Part shown: one piece after another, positions 7,870 through 15,603 of the stretch | How the letters are laid out: each line of letters begins with the position of its first letter | How positions within the stretch are numbered: position 1 is the stretch's first letter | NCBI GenBank assembly: GCA_036526255.1 | Contig: DATCYW010000038.1 | Span: 1 to 32,827 of the forward strand | DNA: 32,827 nt | Direction: 5' to 3' | DNA from: Malonomonas sp036526255 | GTDB lineage: Bacteria; Desulfobacterota; Desulfuromonadia; Desulfuromonadales; Geopsychrobacteraceae | Notes under the pieces: generated by a model | What the model was told of the DNA's origin: nothing | The model's input: the letters and a program-made list of their open reading frames with translations, nothing else | Database searches by the model: none | Translations under genes and position numbers: made by a program

Positions 7870-9087
7870 ATGCTGAAAGAATTTAAACAATCGATACTGG
7901 CTTCCATCTGGTTTGTTTTTCTCACCTTCCCGCTGATGGTGGTCCGGGTAAACACCACCGAAAGTCTGGTGGAATGGCGCTGGATGAACATTGTCTGGGT
8001 GGCGATCGCCAGTTTTTTCCTCTCTTATCTCTGGCGCTACCTGATGGCCCGGCAAAAGGCGCGAAAAAAAGTTGAGGACAGCGGCGTTCAGCAGCAGACG
8101 AAACTTCAGCTGTTGCTTGAAGATCAAACCTTTCGTTATAAGGCGATGGGTGTTCTGCTGGCACTTGCGCTGGTCTTTCCGCTGGTGTTCGACACCTACC
8201 AGAGCACCATCATGATTTCAGCTTTGATTTACGTCGTGCTGGGTTTGGGGCTGAATATCAGCGTTGGCCTGGCCGGATTGCTTGACCTGGGTTACGTTGC
8301 CTTTTTTGCCGTTGGTGCCTACGCATATGCACTGCTCAATTATCATTTTGATCTGGGCTTCTGGACGGTCTTGCCGATCGGCGGCATTCTCGGCTGCCTG
8401 TTCGGGGTGATCCTCGGTTTCCCGATTCTGCGCCTGCGTGGCGACTATCTTGCCATTGTTACCCTCGGTTTCGGCATGATCGTCAAGATTGTGCTGGAGA
8501 ACTGGAGTGAGTTCTCCTTCGGACCGAGCGGTATTGCCCAGATTGATCGTCCGGGCCTGTTCGGCATCGACATGAATATCGATGGCTCGACCACTTATAT
8601 CTATTACATTATGCTGGCGATGGTCGTCTTCACCATTCTGGTCACCATGCGTCTGCGTAACAGCCGGATCGGCCGTGCCTGGATCGCCCTGCGTGAGGAT
8701 GAAATCGCCTGCGTTGCCATGGGGATCGATATGGCCCGCACCAAGCTGTCTGCCTACGCGCTGGGAGCTTTCTGGGCCGGGATGGTTGGCGTTCTGTTCG
8801 CTGCCAAGACCACCTTTATCAACCCCGCCAGTTTTACTTTTATGGAATCCGCGATCATTCTTTCGATCGTCGTTCTCGGCGGCATGGGCTCGATTCTGGG
8901 CGTTATTCTTGGTGCCTTCATCCTGATTCTGCTGCCTGAGTATCTGCGTGCTTTCTCTGAATACCGGATGCTGGCGTTTGGTGCCGCGATGGTGTTGATG
9001 ATGATTTTCCGCCCGCAGGGGATTATCAGCAATATCCGCCAGAAGTACGAATTCAAGGGATTGCAGAAAGAGACCGACAATGGCTGA
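7870..9087 (+). CDS. livM: Branched-chain amino acid ABC transporter permease LivM
   Basis: This second permease subunit has 405 residues. The N-terminal ~100 residues contain two extra hydrophobic segments and a basic stretch (RQKARKKVED), as in long LivM proteins. The core begins near ALIYVVLGLGLNISVGLAGL and includes LGYVAFFAVGAYAYALL, RLRGDYLAIVTLGFG and VVLGGMGSILGVILGA, all characteristic of the family. The ATG at 7870 is chosen because AGGTGG lies 5 nt upstream; a GTG at 7861 is in frame but overlaps that site. Its 3' end overlaps livG by 8 bp, implying coupled translation of permease and ATPase. Confidence 0.93.
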   Translation: MLKEFKQSILASIWFVFLTFPLMVVRVNTTESLVEWRWMNIVWVAIASFFLSYLWRYLMARQKARKKVEDSGVQQQTKLQLLLEDQTFRYKAMGVLLALALVFPLVFDTYQSTIMISALIYVVLGLGLNISVGLAGLLDLGYVAFFAVGAYAYALLNYHFDLGFWTVLPIGGILGCLFGVILGFPILRLRGDYLAIVTLGFGMIVKIVLENWSEFSFGPSGIAQIDRPGLFGIDMNIDGSTTYIYYIMLAMVVFTILVTMRLRNSRIGRAWIALREDEIACVAMGIDMARTKLSAYALGAFWAGMVGVLFAAKTTFINPASFTFMESAIILSIVVLGGMGSILGVILGAFILILLPEYLRAFSEYRMLAFGAAMVLMMIFRPQGIISNIRQKYEFKGLQKETDNG

Positions 9088-9877
9088 AAAACATAAGTTA
9101 CTCGAAGTCAAAGGGCTGACCATGGATTTTGGCGGCCTGCGGGCCGTCGACAGTGTTTCTCTGGAAGTCTGCGAAGGGGAGATTGCCGCCCTGATCGGAC
9201 CGAATGGCGCTGGTAAAACCACTTTTTTCAACTGCGTGACAGGCATCTATACCCCGACACAGGGCGATATTCTGCTGCACCCGAAAGGGTTGCCGACCAG
9301 GCGTCTTAACGGCCTGAAGCCGAACAAAGTGACCGAGATGGGCCTGGCGCGGACCTTCCAGAATATCCGCCTGTTCCCCGATATGACGGTTCTGGAAAAT
9401 GTCATGATCGGTCGACATTGCCGGACGAAATCAGGCATCTTCCGCTCGATTCTCCGTGACAAAGGGGTGCGTGAAGAGGAACAGCAGATTGCTGAAACCA
9501 GCTATCAACTGCTGCAGAAAGTCGGCCTGGGTAACTTTGCCAATGAGTTCTCAAAGAATCTTCCTTACGGTGCGCAGCGCCGGCTCGAAATAGCGCGGGC
9601 GATGGCGACCGATCCCTTTCTGCTGTTGCTCGACGAACCTGCGGCCGGCATGAACCCGCAGGAGACTGCTGAGCTGGATAAGTTGATCTGCAAGATCAGC
9701 GCGGAAGACCGGATTGCCATTCTTCTGATCGAGCACGACATGAAGCTGGTCATGAATATCTCCAATCCGATCTACGTGATGGAGTACGGCAAGAAAATTG
9801 CCGAAGGCAGCCCGGAGGAGATCAAGGACAACCCGAAGGTGATTGAGGCCTATCTGGGAGAAGAGACTGATGCTTAA
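9080..9877 (+). CDS. livG: Branched-chain amino acid ABC transporter ATP-binding protein LivG
   Basis: This 265-residue cytoplasmic ATPase powers the LivHM channel. Walker A is GPNGAGKTT near residues 38-46. The family-specific stretch LARTFQNIRLFPDMTVLENV, the signature NLPYGAQRRLEIARA (a non-canonical LSGGQ, normal for LivG) and Walker B LLLLDEPAAGMNP follow. H-loop is LLIEHDMKLVM. The C-terminal end has the family's GSPEEIKDNPKVIEAYLG motif. It overlaps livM by 8 bp at its start and livF by 8 bp at its end. Confidence 0.95.
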   Translation: MAEKHKLLEVKGLTMDFGGLRAVDSVSLEVCEGEIAALIGPNGAGKTTFFNCVTGIYTPTQGDILLHPKGLPTRRLNGLKPNKVTEMGLARTFQNIRLFPDMTVLENVMIGRHCRTKSGIFRSILRDKGVREEEQQIAETSYQLLQKVGLGNFANEFSKNLPYGAQRRLEIARAMATDPFLLLLDEPAAGMNPQETAELDKLICKISAEDRIAILLIEHDMKLVMNISNPIYVMEYGKKIAEGSPEEIKDNPKVIEAYLGEETDA

Positions 9878-10577
9878 GATCAAAAATATCCAGACCTACT
9901 ACGGCAATATTCAGGCGCTGAAAGATGTCTCCATCGATATCAACGAAGGGGAGATTGTTACCCTGATCGGCGCCAACGGGGCCGGCAAAAGTACCACCTT
10001 GATGTCGATCAGCGGCATTACCCCGCCGCGTTCGGGAGAAATCCTGCTTGATGGTGATCCGATCAATCATCTCAGCCCCGATAAGATCGTTCAGAAGGGG
10101 ATTATTCAGGTTCCCGAAGGGCGGCGGATCTTCCCCGATATGACCGTTGTCGAGAATCTAGAGATGGGCGCCTTTCTGCGCAACAACAAGCAGCAGGTCC
10201 AGCAGGATCTTAACTATGTTATGACCCTGTTTCCGATTCTCGACAAACGCCGTAATCAACTCGGCGGGACCCTCTCCGGTGGGGAGCAGCAGATGCTGGC
10301 CATCTCGAGAGCTCTGATGGCGCGGCCGCGGATACTGTTGCTTGATGAGCCATCCCTGGGGTTGGCACCGTTGATCATCAAGCAGATTTTTGAGATCATC
10401 AAGCAGATTAACAAAGAGAGCAATACCACGATTTTTCTGGTTGAGCAGAATGCCAATCAGGCGCTCAAGCTGGCTGATCGCGGTTACGTCATGGAAAACG
10501 GCAAGATTACGCTGGTTGATTCCGCTTCCAGTCTGCTGGCCAATGATGATGTACGCAAGGCCTATCTGGGGATATGA
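9870..10577 (+). CDS. livF: Branched-chain amino acid ABC transporter ATP-binding protein LivF
   Basis: This 235-residue partner ATPase completes the five-gene transporter. Walker A is GANGAGKST, followed by IIQVPEGRRIFPDMTVVENL, the LivF hallmark, then signature LSGGEQQMLAISRALM, Walker B LLLLDEPSLGLAP and H-loop IFLVEQNANQAL. The chosen ATG at 9870 lies inside the last codons of livG (8-bp overlap); an earlier in-frame start at 9843 would add residues not typical of LivF. A strong terminator lies 18 bp after the stop, so livJHMGF is a single unit. Confidence 0.95.
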   Translation: MLKIKNIQTYYGNIQALKDVSIDINEGEIVTLIGANGAGKSTTLMSISGITPPRSGEILLDGDPINHLSPDKIVQKGIIQVPEGRRIFPDMTVVENLEMGAFLRNNKQQVQQDLNYVMTLFPILDKRRNQLGGTLSGGEQQMLAISRALMARPRILLLDEPSLGLAPLIIKQIFEIIKQINKESNTTIFLVEQNANQALKLADRGYVMENGKITLVDSASSLLANDDVRKAYLGI

Positions 10578-10595
10578 CCTACACGGCTGAAAATT

Positions 10596-10625
10596 AAAAA
10601 AGCGTCCGGTTTCGGGCGCTTTTTT
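10596..10625 (+). terminator. Intrinsic terminator of the liv operon
   Basis: The sequence is an A-tract plus GCG stem (AAAAAAGCG at 10596-10604) pairing with CGCTTTTTT (10617-10625), with further inner GC pairs and a short loop. The A-tract/T-tract symmetry is typical of a strong intrinsic terminator. Confidence 0.9.
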
Positions 10626-10667
10626 GGTTTTGCCTGCCTGCGTGTTTCGCTGTTTGAGAGTTGCTGG

Positions 10668-10696
10668 TTGCTGATAACAAGCTGTGCTAGTATTAC
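10668..10696 (+). promoter_or_regulatory. Possible promoter for the variant-GGDEF operon
   Basis: TTGCTG at 10668-10673 and TATTAC at 10691-10696 are separated by 17 bp. Each hexamer matches consensus at four of six bases. It is correctly placed between the liv terminator and the TTG start at 10731. Confidence 0.4.
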
Positions 10697-10730
10697 AGGC
10701 TCACTTTTTTAAGAATCCGGAGTCGTCGTT

Positions 10731-12059
10731 TTGCTGCACTATCTCTTCGCGACCGTCACCAAAAAGGTTGTCGTCGGTTATCTGGTGGTGGTTTTTTTTC
10801 TCCTGCTAGCCGTCGGTTTTGCCCTCTCACGTCTTCATCAACAAACCGCGCGGACCGAGCAGCTGGTCAATGTTGATTTCCGCGCCTTTGAACTGGGGCG
10901 TGATCTGCAGCAGAATCTGCTGGCTCAGGAAAATATCGAAAAGCAACTGCTGATCATTCGCGATCCCGCCCTGAAAGAGTTACGCGCGAACCGTAATGCA
11001 GAGCTGGTCCGGTTTCAGCACCAGTTGAGCAAGATCCCCCAGAATGAACTGTCACAGATCCTGATGGCCGAGATCAGTGATTATCGGCAAGCTGACCTGA
11101 GCCTCTCGGAAGCCCTGGCTCGCAACGACTGGCAGCTTGCGGAGAATGTCTCTGCCGGAAAGATGGTGCCGATCCGGCTGCGGCTGCTCGAAGTTCTGGC
11201 TGACCTGCGGCAGCAGCAGCAGCTGGGGATAAATAACGATCTCTCGGTTCTGTCGGCGCAGTCAAACGAAGCCTATCAATTGACGCTGCTTTTTTCTCTG
11301 ATCGGGATTGCCCTGTCGGCTCCGGTCGCCTTGACGGTGGTACTCAGTATTCACCGTTCGGTCAATACGCTGAAGAAAGCCACACAGGAAATTTCTGACG
11401 GTAGCTTCGAGCATCAGCCCAAATTATCCGGTAACGATGAATTCGCCCAGCTGGCGCAGGGTTTTTCGCAGATGGGGAGAAAGTTGCGCGAACTTGAACA
11501 GTTGCGGCTTGATGCGAACCCGTTGACCGGTCTGCCCGGAAATCTGGCGATCGATCGTGAAATCGATCTGCGCATCGAGCGCCATAATCCCTTTGCTCAT
11601 CTCTATATTGATCTCGATAATTTCAAAGTTTACAGTGATCGCTATGGCTACAATGCCGGCAGTGATGTCTTGGCGCGGGTCGGGCAGCTGATTCAGCAAG
11701 TGGTTGGTGAACATGGTACCGACCAGGACCTGGTCGGACACATCGGCGGTGATGATTATGTGGTCATCACTGAACCGGCTGCGGCCGAACCGATCGCCCA
11801 GAAGATTATCGATATTTTCAGCGAACAGGTGCCGTCATTCTACAGTCTGGAAGACCGCGAAGCCGGCGAAGTTGCGGGGCAGGATCGTTACGGAGTTGAG
11901 CGGACCTTTCCGCTGATGACCATTTCGGTGGCGGTGATTTTTTCCGATCATTATGAGTATCCCTCTCGCTTGCTGATCAGTCAGGCTTGCGCTAGATTGA
12001 AAGAGTATTTAAAGGGGCAGCAGGGGAGTAACTACATGGTTGGCAGGCAAAAATCGTGA
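10731..12059 (+). CDS. Membrane HAMP protein with variant GGDEF domain (GGDDY)
   Basis: This 442-residue protein has a transmembrane helix at about 14-34, a helical periplasmic region, a second helix near 183-208, a HAMP linker (ISDGSFEHQPKLSGNDEFAQL region) and a C-terminal GGDEF domain. Its active-site loop reads GGDDY at 339-343 in place of GGDEF, and the position of the RxxD inhibitory site reads TDQD, so product feedback through the I-site is probably absent. The metal-site segment LYIDLDNFK is intact. It may be a weak diguanylate cyclase or a non-catalytic GGDEF sensor; sequence cannot decide. The start is TTG at 10731 with CCGGAG 8 nt upstream. Its stop overlaps the next GTG start. Confidence 0.8.
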   Translation: MLHYLFATVTKKVVVGYLVVVFFLLLAVGFALSRLHQQTARTEQLVNVDFRAFELGRDLQQNLLAQENIEKQLLIIRDPALKELRANRNAELVRFQHQLSKIPQNELSQILMAEISDYRQADLSLSEALARNDWQLAENVSAGKMVPIRLRLLEVLADLRQQQQLGINNDLSVLSAQSNEAYQLTLLFSLIGIALSAPVALTVVLSIHRSVNTLKKATQEISDGSFEHQPKLSGNDEFAQLAQGFSQMGRKLRELEQLRLDANPLTGLPGNLAIDREIDLRIERHNPFAHLYIDLDNFKVYSDRYGYNAGSDVLARVGQLIQQVVGEHGTDQDLVGHIGGDDYVVITEPAAAEPIAQKIIDIFSEQVPSFYSLEDREAGEVAGQDRYGVERTFPLMTISVAVIFSDHYEYPSRLLISQACARLKEYLKGQQGSNYMVGRQKS

Positions 12060-12430
12060 AAATATTTTTCTTCTTCCTCCTGGTCGTCTTGTCGGGGTGT
12101 ACGCAACTGCAGCCAGCTAAGGTTCCGGTTGCGGTGCACGAACCACTGCCCGTGCTTGATCCGGTCCTTTTCGGCGCGGCACTCGACCTGTTGTCGACGA
12201 CGCAGAACCTCAGTGGCCTGCGCGAGTTTCAACAGCTTCATCCGCAGAGTCCGTGGGCTGAGCGCGCTACAACGATCATCCTTTATGTCGAGGAATTGCA
12301 CCAACGCAAGCAGCAATTGGAAGAAAAGCGGATCGAGCTGCAGCAACTGCAGTCAGACAATCAACAGCTGAACGGAATGATTGAACAGCTGAAAACACTG
12401 CTGATCGAGTTGGAGCAGCGCCCTAAGTAG
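12056..12430 (+). CDS. Small coiled-coil lipoprotein
   Basis: This 124-residue protein has a lipoprotein signal peptide: K near the N-terminus, a run of F/L/V and the lipobox LSGC with cysteine at residue 15. After a Pro-rich stretch, the C-terminal half (residues ~80-122) is rich in Q, E, K and L in heptad-like spacing, consistent with a coiled coil. GTG is the start and overlaps the stop of the GGDDY gene by 4 bp (GTGA), so the two are translationally coupled. It could act as an envelope partner of the upstream membrane sensor; that is inference. The family is not recognised. Confidence 0.7.
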   Translation: MKIFFFFLLVVLSGCTQLQPAKVPVAVHEPLPVLDPVLFGAALDLLSTTQNLSGLREFQQLHPQSPWAERATTIILYVEELHQRKQQLEEKRIELQQLQSDNQQLNGMIEQLKTLLIELEQRPK

Positions 12431-12451
12431 CAAATTTTATGGAGTCGATTC

Positions 12452-12718
12452 GTGCTGTTGATCGCTTTGCTGAGCCTGCTGCTCGTCGGGGGAGCTAATT
12501 TCTTTTTTTCTGTGCAAATTCTGCGCAAAATCGCCGCGACTGAAAGCAACCTCAGTTTTTTTGAAATCCGCTGGCAGGTCCATAAGAACCTACGCAAGTA
12601 CTGCCAGTTGACCCGCGTCCAAGATGGTCATGTCGGCACCGCATTCTACGGTTACTGGGCAACAGTCGTCCTGATGCTGATGGTCTTGATGCTGATCTTT
12701 TCTCTGGCGCTGGCCTGA
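12452..12718 (+). CDS. Small membrane protein of unknown function
   Basis: This 88-residue protein has a GTG start with TGGAG 7 nt upstream, 21 bp after the lipoprotein stop. It has one N-terminal hydrophobic segment (residues ~2-22), a basic central region (RWQVHKNLRKYCQLTR) and a C-terminal hydrophobic segment (~67-88), so a hairpin with the basic loop in the cytoplasm is likely. It is the third gene of the unit that begins with the variant GGDEF protein. No family is recognised. Confidence 0.55.
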   Translation: MLLIALLSLLLVGGANFFFSVQILRKIAATESNLSFFEIRWQVHKNLRKYCQLTRVQDGHVGTAFYGYWATVVLMLMVLMLIFSLALA

Positions 12719-12813
12719 TCTTATCTTTCTCTCTGTTTTTCAAAATATAACCAAATCTCTCCGAATTATTGTATGCTCTGCCGAAATCCATTGCTGCGGA
12801 GGTTGTAACTGTT

Positions 12814-14133
12814 ATGTCTGAGGCTTTTTCCACTTCGTCTGATAAACCACATGTTTTGATCGTCGGTGGTGGTTTTGCCGGTCTGCGTTGCGCCATCGGT
12901 TTGGCGAAAGCGCCTGTCAACATCACCCTGGCCGATCGGCATAATTACCATCTTTTTCAGCCGCTGCTTTATCAGGTTGCAACGGCAGTACTGTCGCCGG
13001 CCGATATTGCTGCGCCGATTCGCCGGATTCTGCGTAATCAGCGCAATGTGCGCGTGGTTTTATCGCATCTGGCCGGGGTCGATCTGCAGCGTAAACTGGC
13101 GAGGTTTCCGGGCGGTGAAGTGTCTTACGACTATCTGGTGCTCGCTACCGGCGCGACCCATTCCTATTTCGGACGCGATGACTGGGCCCCTTTGGCGCCC
13201 GGCCTGAAGACTGTCGATGACGCTCTGGAGATCCGTCGGCGGGTTCTGCTGGCTTATGAGGCCGCTGAATGGGAAGCCAACGCCGCGGCCCGTCAGGCCA
13301 AATTAACTTTTGTCGTCGTTGGTGGCGGCCCGACCGGGGTCGAGCTGGCCGGCGCGCTGAAAGAGATCGCAGCGCAGACCATTCCCAAAGATTTCCGCAA
13401 TATCGATACGGCCACCGCCAAGGTGATTTTAATTGAAGCGGCCGATCGGCTGCTCGGTGCCCTGCCGCAGAAACTCGGTGAGCGTGCCTTGCAGGATCTT
13501 CAGCAGATGGGCGTACAGGTGCGGCTGAATTCACTAGTCACCGACGTCCGTGACGGTGAGGTCAGCATCGGCGAAGAAATTTTACCGGCTGAGAATGTCA
13601 TCTGGGCGGCCGGCGTGCGCGGCTCGGAATTGGCCGAAACGCTCGGCGTCGAACTTGACCGTCAGGGGCGGGTGCTGGTGACTGACGATCTGTCGGTGCC
13701 TGGCGCTCCTGAGGTGTTCGTCGCGGGCGACCTCGCTCAGGTGACTGATCATAAAACCGGCAAGCCAGTCCCAGGAGTGGCCCCTGCTGCGATTCAGATG
13801 GGGGAATATGTCGCAGCGGTGATCGCTAAAAAAGTTGCCGGAGATGCCACCAATGGCCCCTTTGTCTATCGCGATAAGGGGGGAATGGCGACCATCGGTC
13901 GTAACCGCGCCGTCGCGGTTGTTGCCGGGCGTCACTTCACCGGATTCTTTGCCTGGATGATCTGGAGCCTGGTGCACATCATCCCTTTGATCGATTTTCG
14001 CAGTAAACTGACGGTGATCTTCTCCTGGTTCTGGAGCTATTTCTCCATCAGCAAAAACGCACGTCTGATAACCGGTCGGCCGAAGATGAAGGTCAAGGAA
14101 GCCTTGGGCGTCGTTTCGAAAGAGGGGCGCTGA
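12814..14133 (+). CDS. ndh: Type II NADH dehydrogenase (NDH-2), NAD(P)/FAD-dependent oxidoreductase
   Basis: This 439-residue flavoprotein would oxidise NADH and reduce quinone at the inner membrane without pumping protons. The FAD-binding motif GGGFAG is at residues 18-23, followed by DRHNYHLFQPLLYQVA, a strong NDH-2 signature. The NADH-binding GGGPTG is near 170-175, and VFVAGDLAQ is the second FAD contact. The C-terminal region has hydrophobic/aromatic stretches (FFAWMIWSLVHIIPLI and FSWFWSYF) that fit membrane attachment. The ATG at 12814 follows GGAGG at 12798-12802 by 11 nt; an upstream TTG at 12769 has no such site. It could also be a related sulfide:quinone-type enzyme, but lack of conserved cysteines around the flavin favours NDH-2. 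Confidence 0.88.
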   Translation: MSEAFSTSSDKPHVLIVGGGFAGLRCAIGLAKAPVNITLADRHNYHLFQPLLYQVATAVLSPADIAAPIRRILRNQRNVRVVLSHLAGVDLQRKLARFPGGEVSYDYLVLATGATHSYFGRDDWAPLAPGLKTVDDALEIRRRVLLAYEAAEWEANAAARQAKLTFVVVGGGPTGVELAGALKEIAAQTIPKDFRNIDTATAKVILIEAADRLLGALPQKLGERALQDLQQMGVQVRLNSLVTDVRDGEVSIGEEILPAENVIWAAGVRGSELAETLGVELDRQGRVLVTDDLSVPGAPEVFVAGDLAQVTDHKTGKPVPGVAPAAIQMGEYVAAVIAKKVAGDATNGPFVYRDKGGMATIGRNRAVAVVAGRHFTGFFAWMIWSLVHIIPLIDFRSKLTVIFSWFWSYFSISKNARLITGRPKMKVKEALGVVSKEGR

Positions 14134-14204
14134 GGTCGCTGGCTCGGGGGCAGAAGTCAAACGTGATATGACGTCTAACTGTCTGTTATGGGGTGGTAAA
14201 TTAT

Positions 14205-14243
14205 TTTTCAACGCTGCTTGAAAACTACCGTATTAGCGCTAAT
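14205..14243 (+). promoter_or_regulatory. Palindromic elements in the hsp20 upstream region
   Basis: A perfect inverted repeat TTTTCAA-N6-TTGAAAA lies at 14205-14224, and a perfect 12-bp palindrome ATTAGCGCTAAT at 14232-14243. The right arm of the first contains TTGAAA, which could be a -35 box (16 bp before TAATCT at 14240-14245, a weak -10). Neither matches the CIRCE or HAIR elements. They could be operators controlling hsp20. No other feature is seen in the 230-bp gap between ndh and hsp20. Confidence 0.4.
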
Positions 14244-14363
14244 CTGGAAGTAGAAAGAAGAGTTTTATGGAATGTTTGGGTCTCTGCCACAACAGTCCTG
14301 ACGGATTGTATGCGGGCAGTTCGCCAGGCGCATTCTCCCCGCGATTGACAAAGGAGACGGGCC

Positions 14364-14813
14364 ATGAAACTCACCAGATGGGACCCCTTCAGGGATGTAG
14401 AGGACATGTTCGATCGCTATACCAGGTCGATGCGGTTGCCGATGCGCATGCGTCATGGTCAGGATCTGCTCAGTTCTGGTGATGACTGGTCACCGCGGGT
14501 CGATATCAGCGAGACGGACAGTCACTTCTGCATCAAGGCTGAAGTGCCGGGCATCAAGCGGGAAGACGTCAAGGTCAGTATCGAAGACGGCGTTCTGACA
14601 TTGCGCGGCGAGAGCAAGGAGGAGAAGGAAGAAAAAGGGCGCAAGTATCACCGTGTCGAACGTTATTATGGGGCTTTCAGCCGTAGTTTCGCCCTGCCGC
14701 AAAACATCGATGAGAACCATATTGAGGCCAACTTCAAAGATGGTCTGCTGACCCTGCAGGTGCCTAAGACGCAGGCGGAAAAACCCAAGTCGATTGAGGT
14801 GAAAATCGCCTGA
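14364..14813 (+). CDS. Small heat-shock protein, Hsp20/alpha-crystallin family
   Basis: This 149-residue ATP-independent holdase would bind unfolding proteins under stress. The N-terminal arm (MKLTRWDPFRDVEDMFDRY) is typical of bacterial class A Hsp20. The alpha-crystallin domain spans about residues 42-135, with conserved AEVPGIKREDVKVSIEDGVLTLRGE-like strands and NIDENHIEANFKDGLLTLQVPK near its end. The C-terminal IEV motif (I-x-I/V) used for oligomer contacts is present. AGGAG lies 7 nt before the ATG. It is a monocistron bounded by palindromes upstream and a terminator downstream. Confidence 0.93.
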   Translation: MKLTRWDPFRDVEDMFDRYTRSMRLPMRMRHGQDLLSSGDDWSPRVDISETDSHFCIKAEVPGIKREDVKVSIEDGVLTLRGESKEEKEEKGRKYHRVERYYGAFSRSFALPQNIDENHIEANFKDGLLTLQVPKTQAEKPKSIEVKIA

Positions 14814-14856
14814 CATGTCTGTTTGCGATAATTTCTAATGCGGATAAAGAAAAGTG

Positions 14857-14882
14857 GGCAGGCGCTGAGCCTGCCTTTTCTT
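14857..14882 (+). terminator. Intrinsic terminator after hsp20
   Basis: GGCAGGC (14857-14863) and GCCTGCC (14869-14875) form a perfect 7-bp stem with a 5-nt loop, followed by TTTTCTTT. Preceding A-rich sequence (AAAGAAAAG) could let it also serve the convergent gene. Confidence 0.85.
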
Positions 14883-14933
14883 TGTCGAAATGACTCCCGC
14901 GGTCAGCGTGTCGCGACCTTTTTCGGGCAGGTT

Positions 14934-15590
14934 TTATTCACTCAGCAGAAAAATGTCATCGTACCACGCCCGCGCCTTGCTTCGAGTGTTTTCCGTGTCG
15001 CTCATGATCGACAGAATTGCCGTGCGTGGCGGTTCTTTTCCGAACGCCTGCCGATAATCCTCAACCATATTGCGCTGGATATGCATCCAGTGTCCGACCA
15101 TGTCTGCACCGCTCTCGACGGCGAACATCCTCGAATTCTCTGTAAAAGGGCTGGGGATGTTTTCGCCCTTTGGCAACTGATTTGCCCAGATGTAGTTGAG
15201 ACTGGTGGTTTTCGGATAGTACCAGTGGGGGAAAGTTATATATATCCGCGCCGCGTAGTCGTCTGTCGACTTATTTCGCGCGTCACCCTGCTCGATAATA
15301 TTCTCGATTTTCCAGCGCCAGGAGAGTATCGGGTGTTTGGTTAGGTCGATTTTACGCGCAAAGATCAGACCCGATGCAGAGCTGTTGCTGACTGCCTGAA
15401 GTACTCTTCCGCCAGCGTCGTTGACGATAGTGTAGATCGTCTTCCCCTCGAATGACTTGGTTGACCAAGATGAACTCAGGCCGTTTTCAAAGTCATCCAC
15501 CAGCAGTTTTTCTTGTGCAGACACGCCGTTTACGCAAAAGAGCAGCGTGATAAGCAGGGCGATATAGGTCAGACTCAGGGTGGTTTTCAC
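14934..15590 (-). CDS. DUF3047 family exported protein
   Basis: This 218-residue protein has a Sec signal peptide (MKTTLSLTYIALLITLLF, cut likely after VSA near residue 25). The mature part starts LLVDDFENGLSSSW and contains LSWRWKIEN, DDYAARIYITFP, LNYIWANQLPKG, and near the end RTAILSIMSDTENT and AWYDDIFL, all typical of DUF3047, a beta-sandwich family of unknown function found in many proteobacteria. The tryptophan-rich strands suggest a carbohydrate- or ligand-binding jelly-roll fold, which is inference. It begins 13 bp after the stop of the 376-residue gene upstream on the same strand, so the two are co-transcribed. Confidence 0.82.
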   Translation of the reverse strand: MKTTLSLTYIALLITLLFCVNGVSAQEKLLVDDFENGLSSSWSTKSFEGKTIYTIVNDAGGRVLQAVSNSSASGLIFARKIDLTKHPILSWRWKIENIIEQGDARNKSTDDYAARIYITFPHWYYPKTTSLNYIWANQLPKGENIPSPFTENSRMFAVESGADMVGHWMHIQRNMVEDYRQAFGKEPPRTAILSIMSDTENTRSKARAWYDDIFLLSE

Positions 15591-15603
15591 GGCAGCGCTT
15601 TCA

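Noticed and set aside
8218..9246. Long open frame of 342 codons on the minus strand across livM and livG
   Set aside because: It lies opposite two well-conserved transporter genes, has His/Gln/Asp-rich composition typical of antisense shadow, and shows no known motif.
14267..14482. 71-codon frame starting before hsp20 and ending inside it
   Set aside because: It overlaps hsp20 out of frame; the AGGAG site fits hsp20 at 14364. It may be a leader peptide, but nothing in its sequence supports this.
14838..15344. 168-codon plus-strand frame downstream of hsp20
   Set aside because: It is antisense to the DUF3047 gene and begins inside the hsp20 terminator region without a ribosome binding site.
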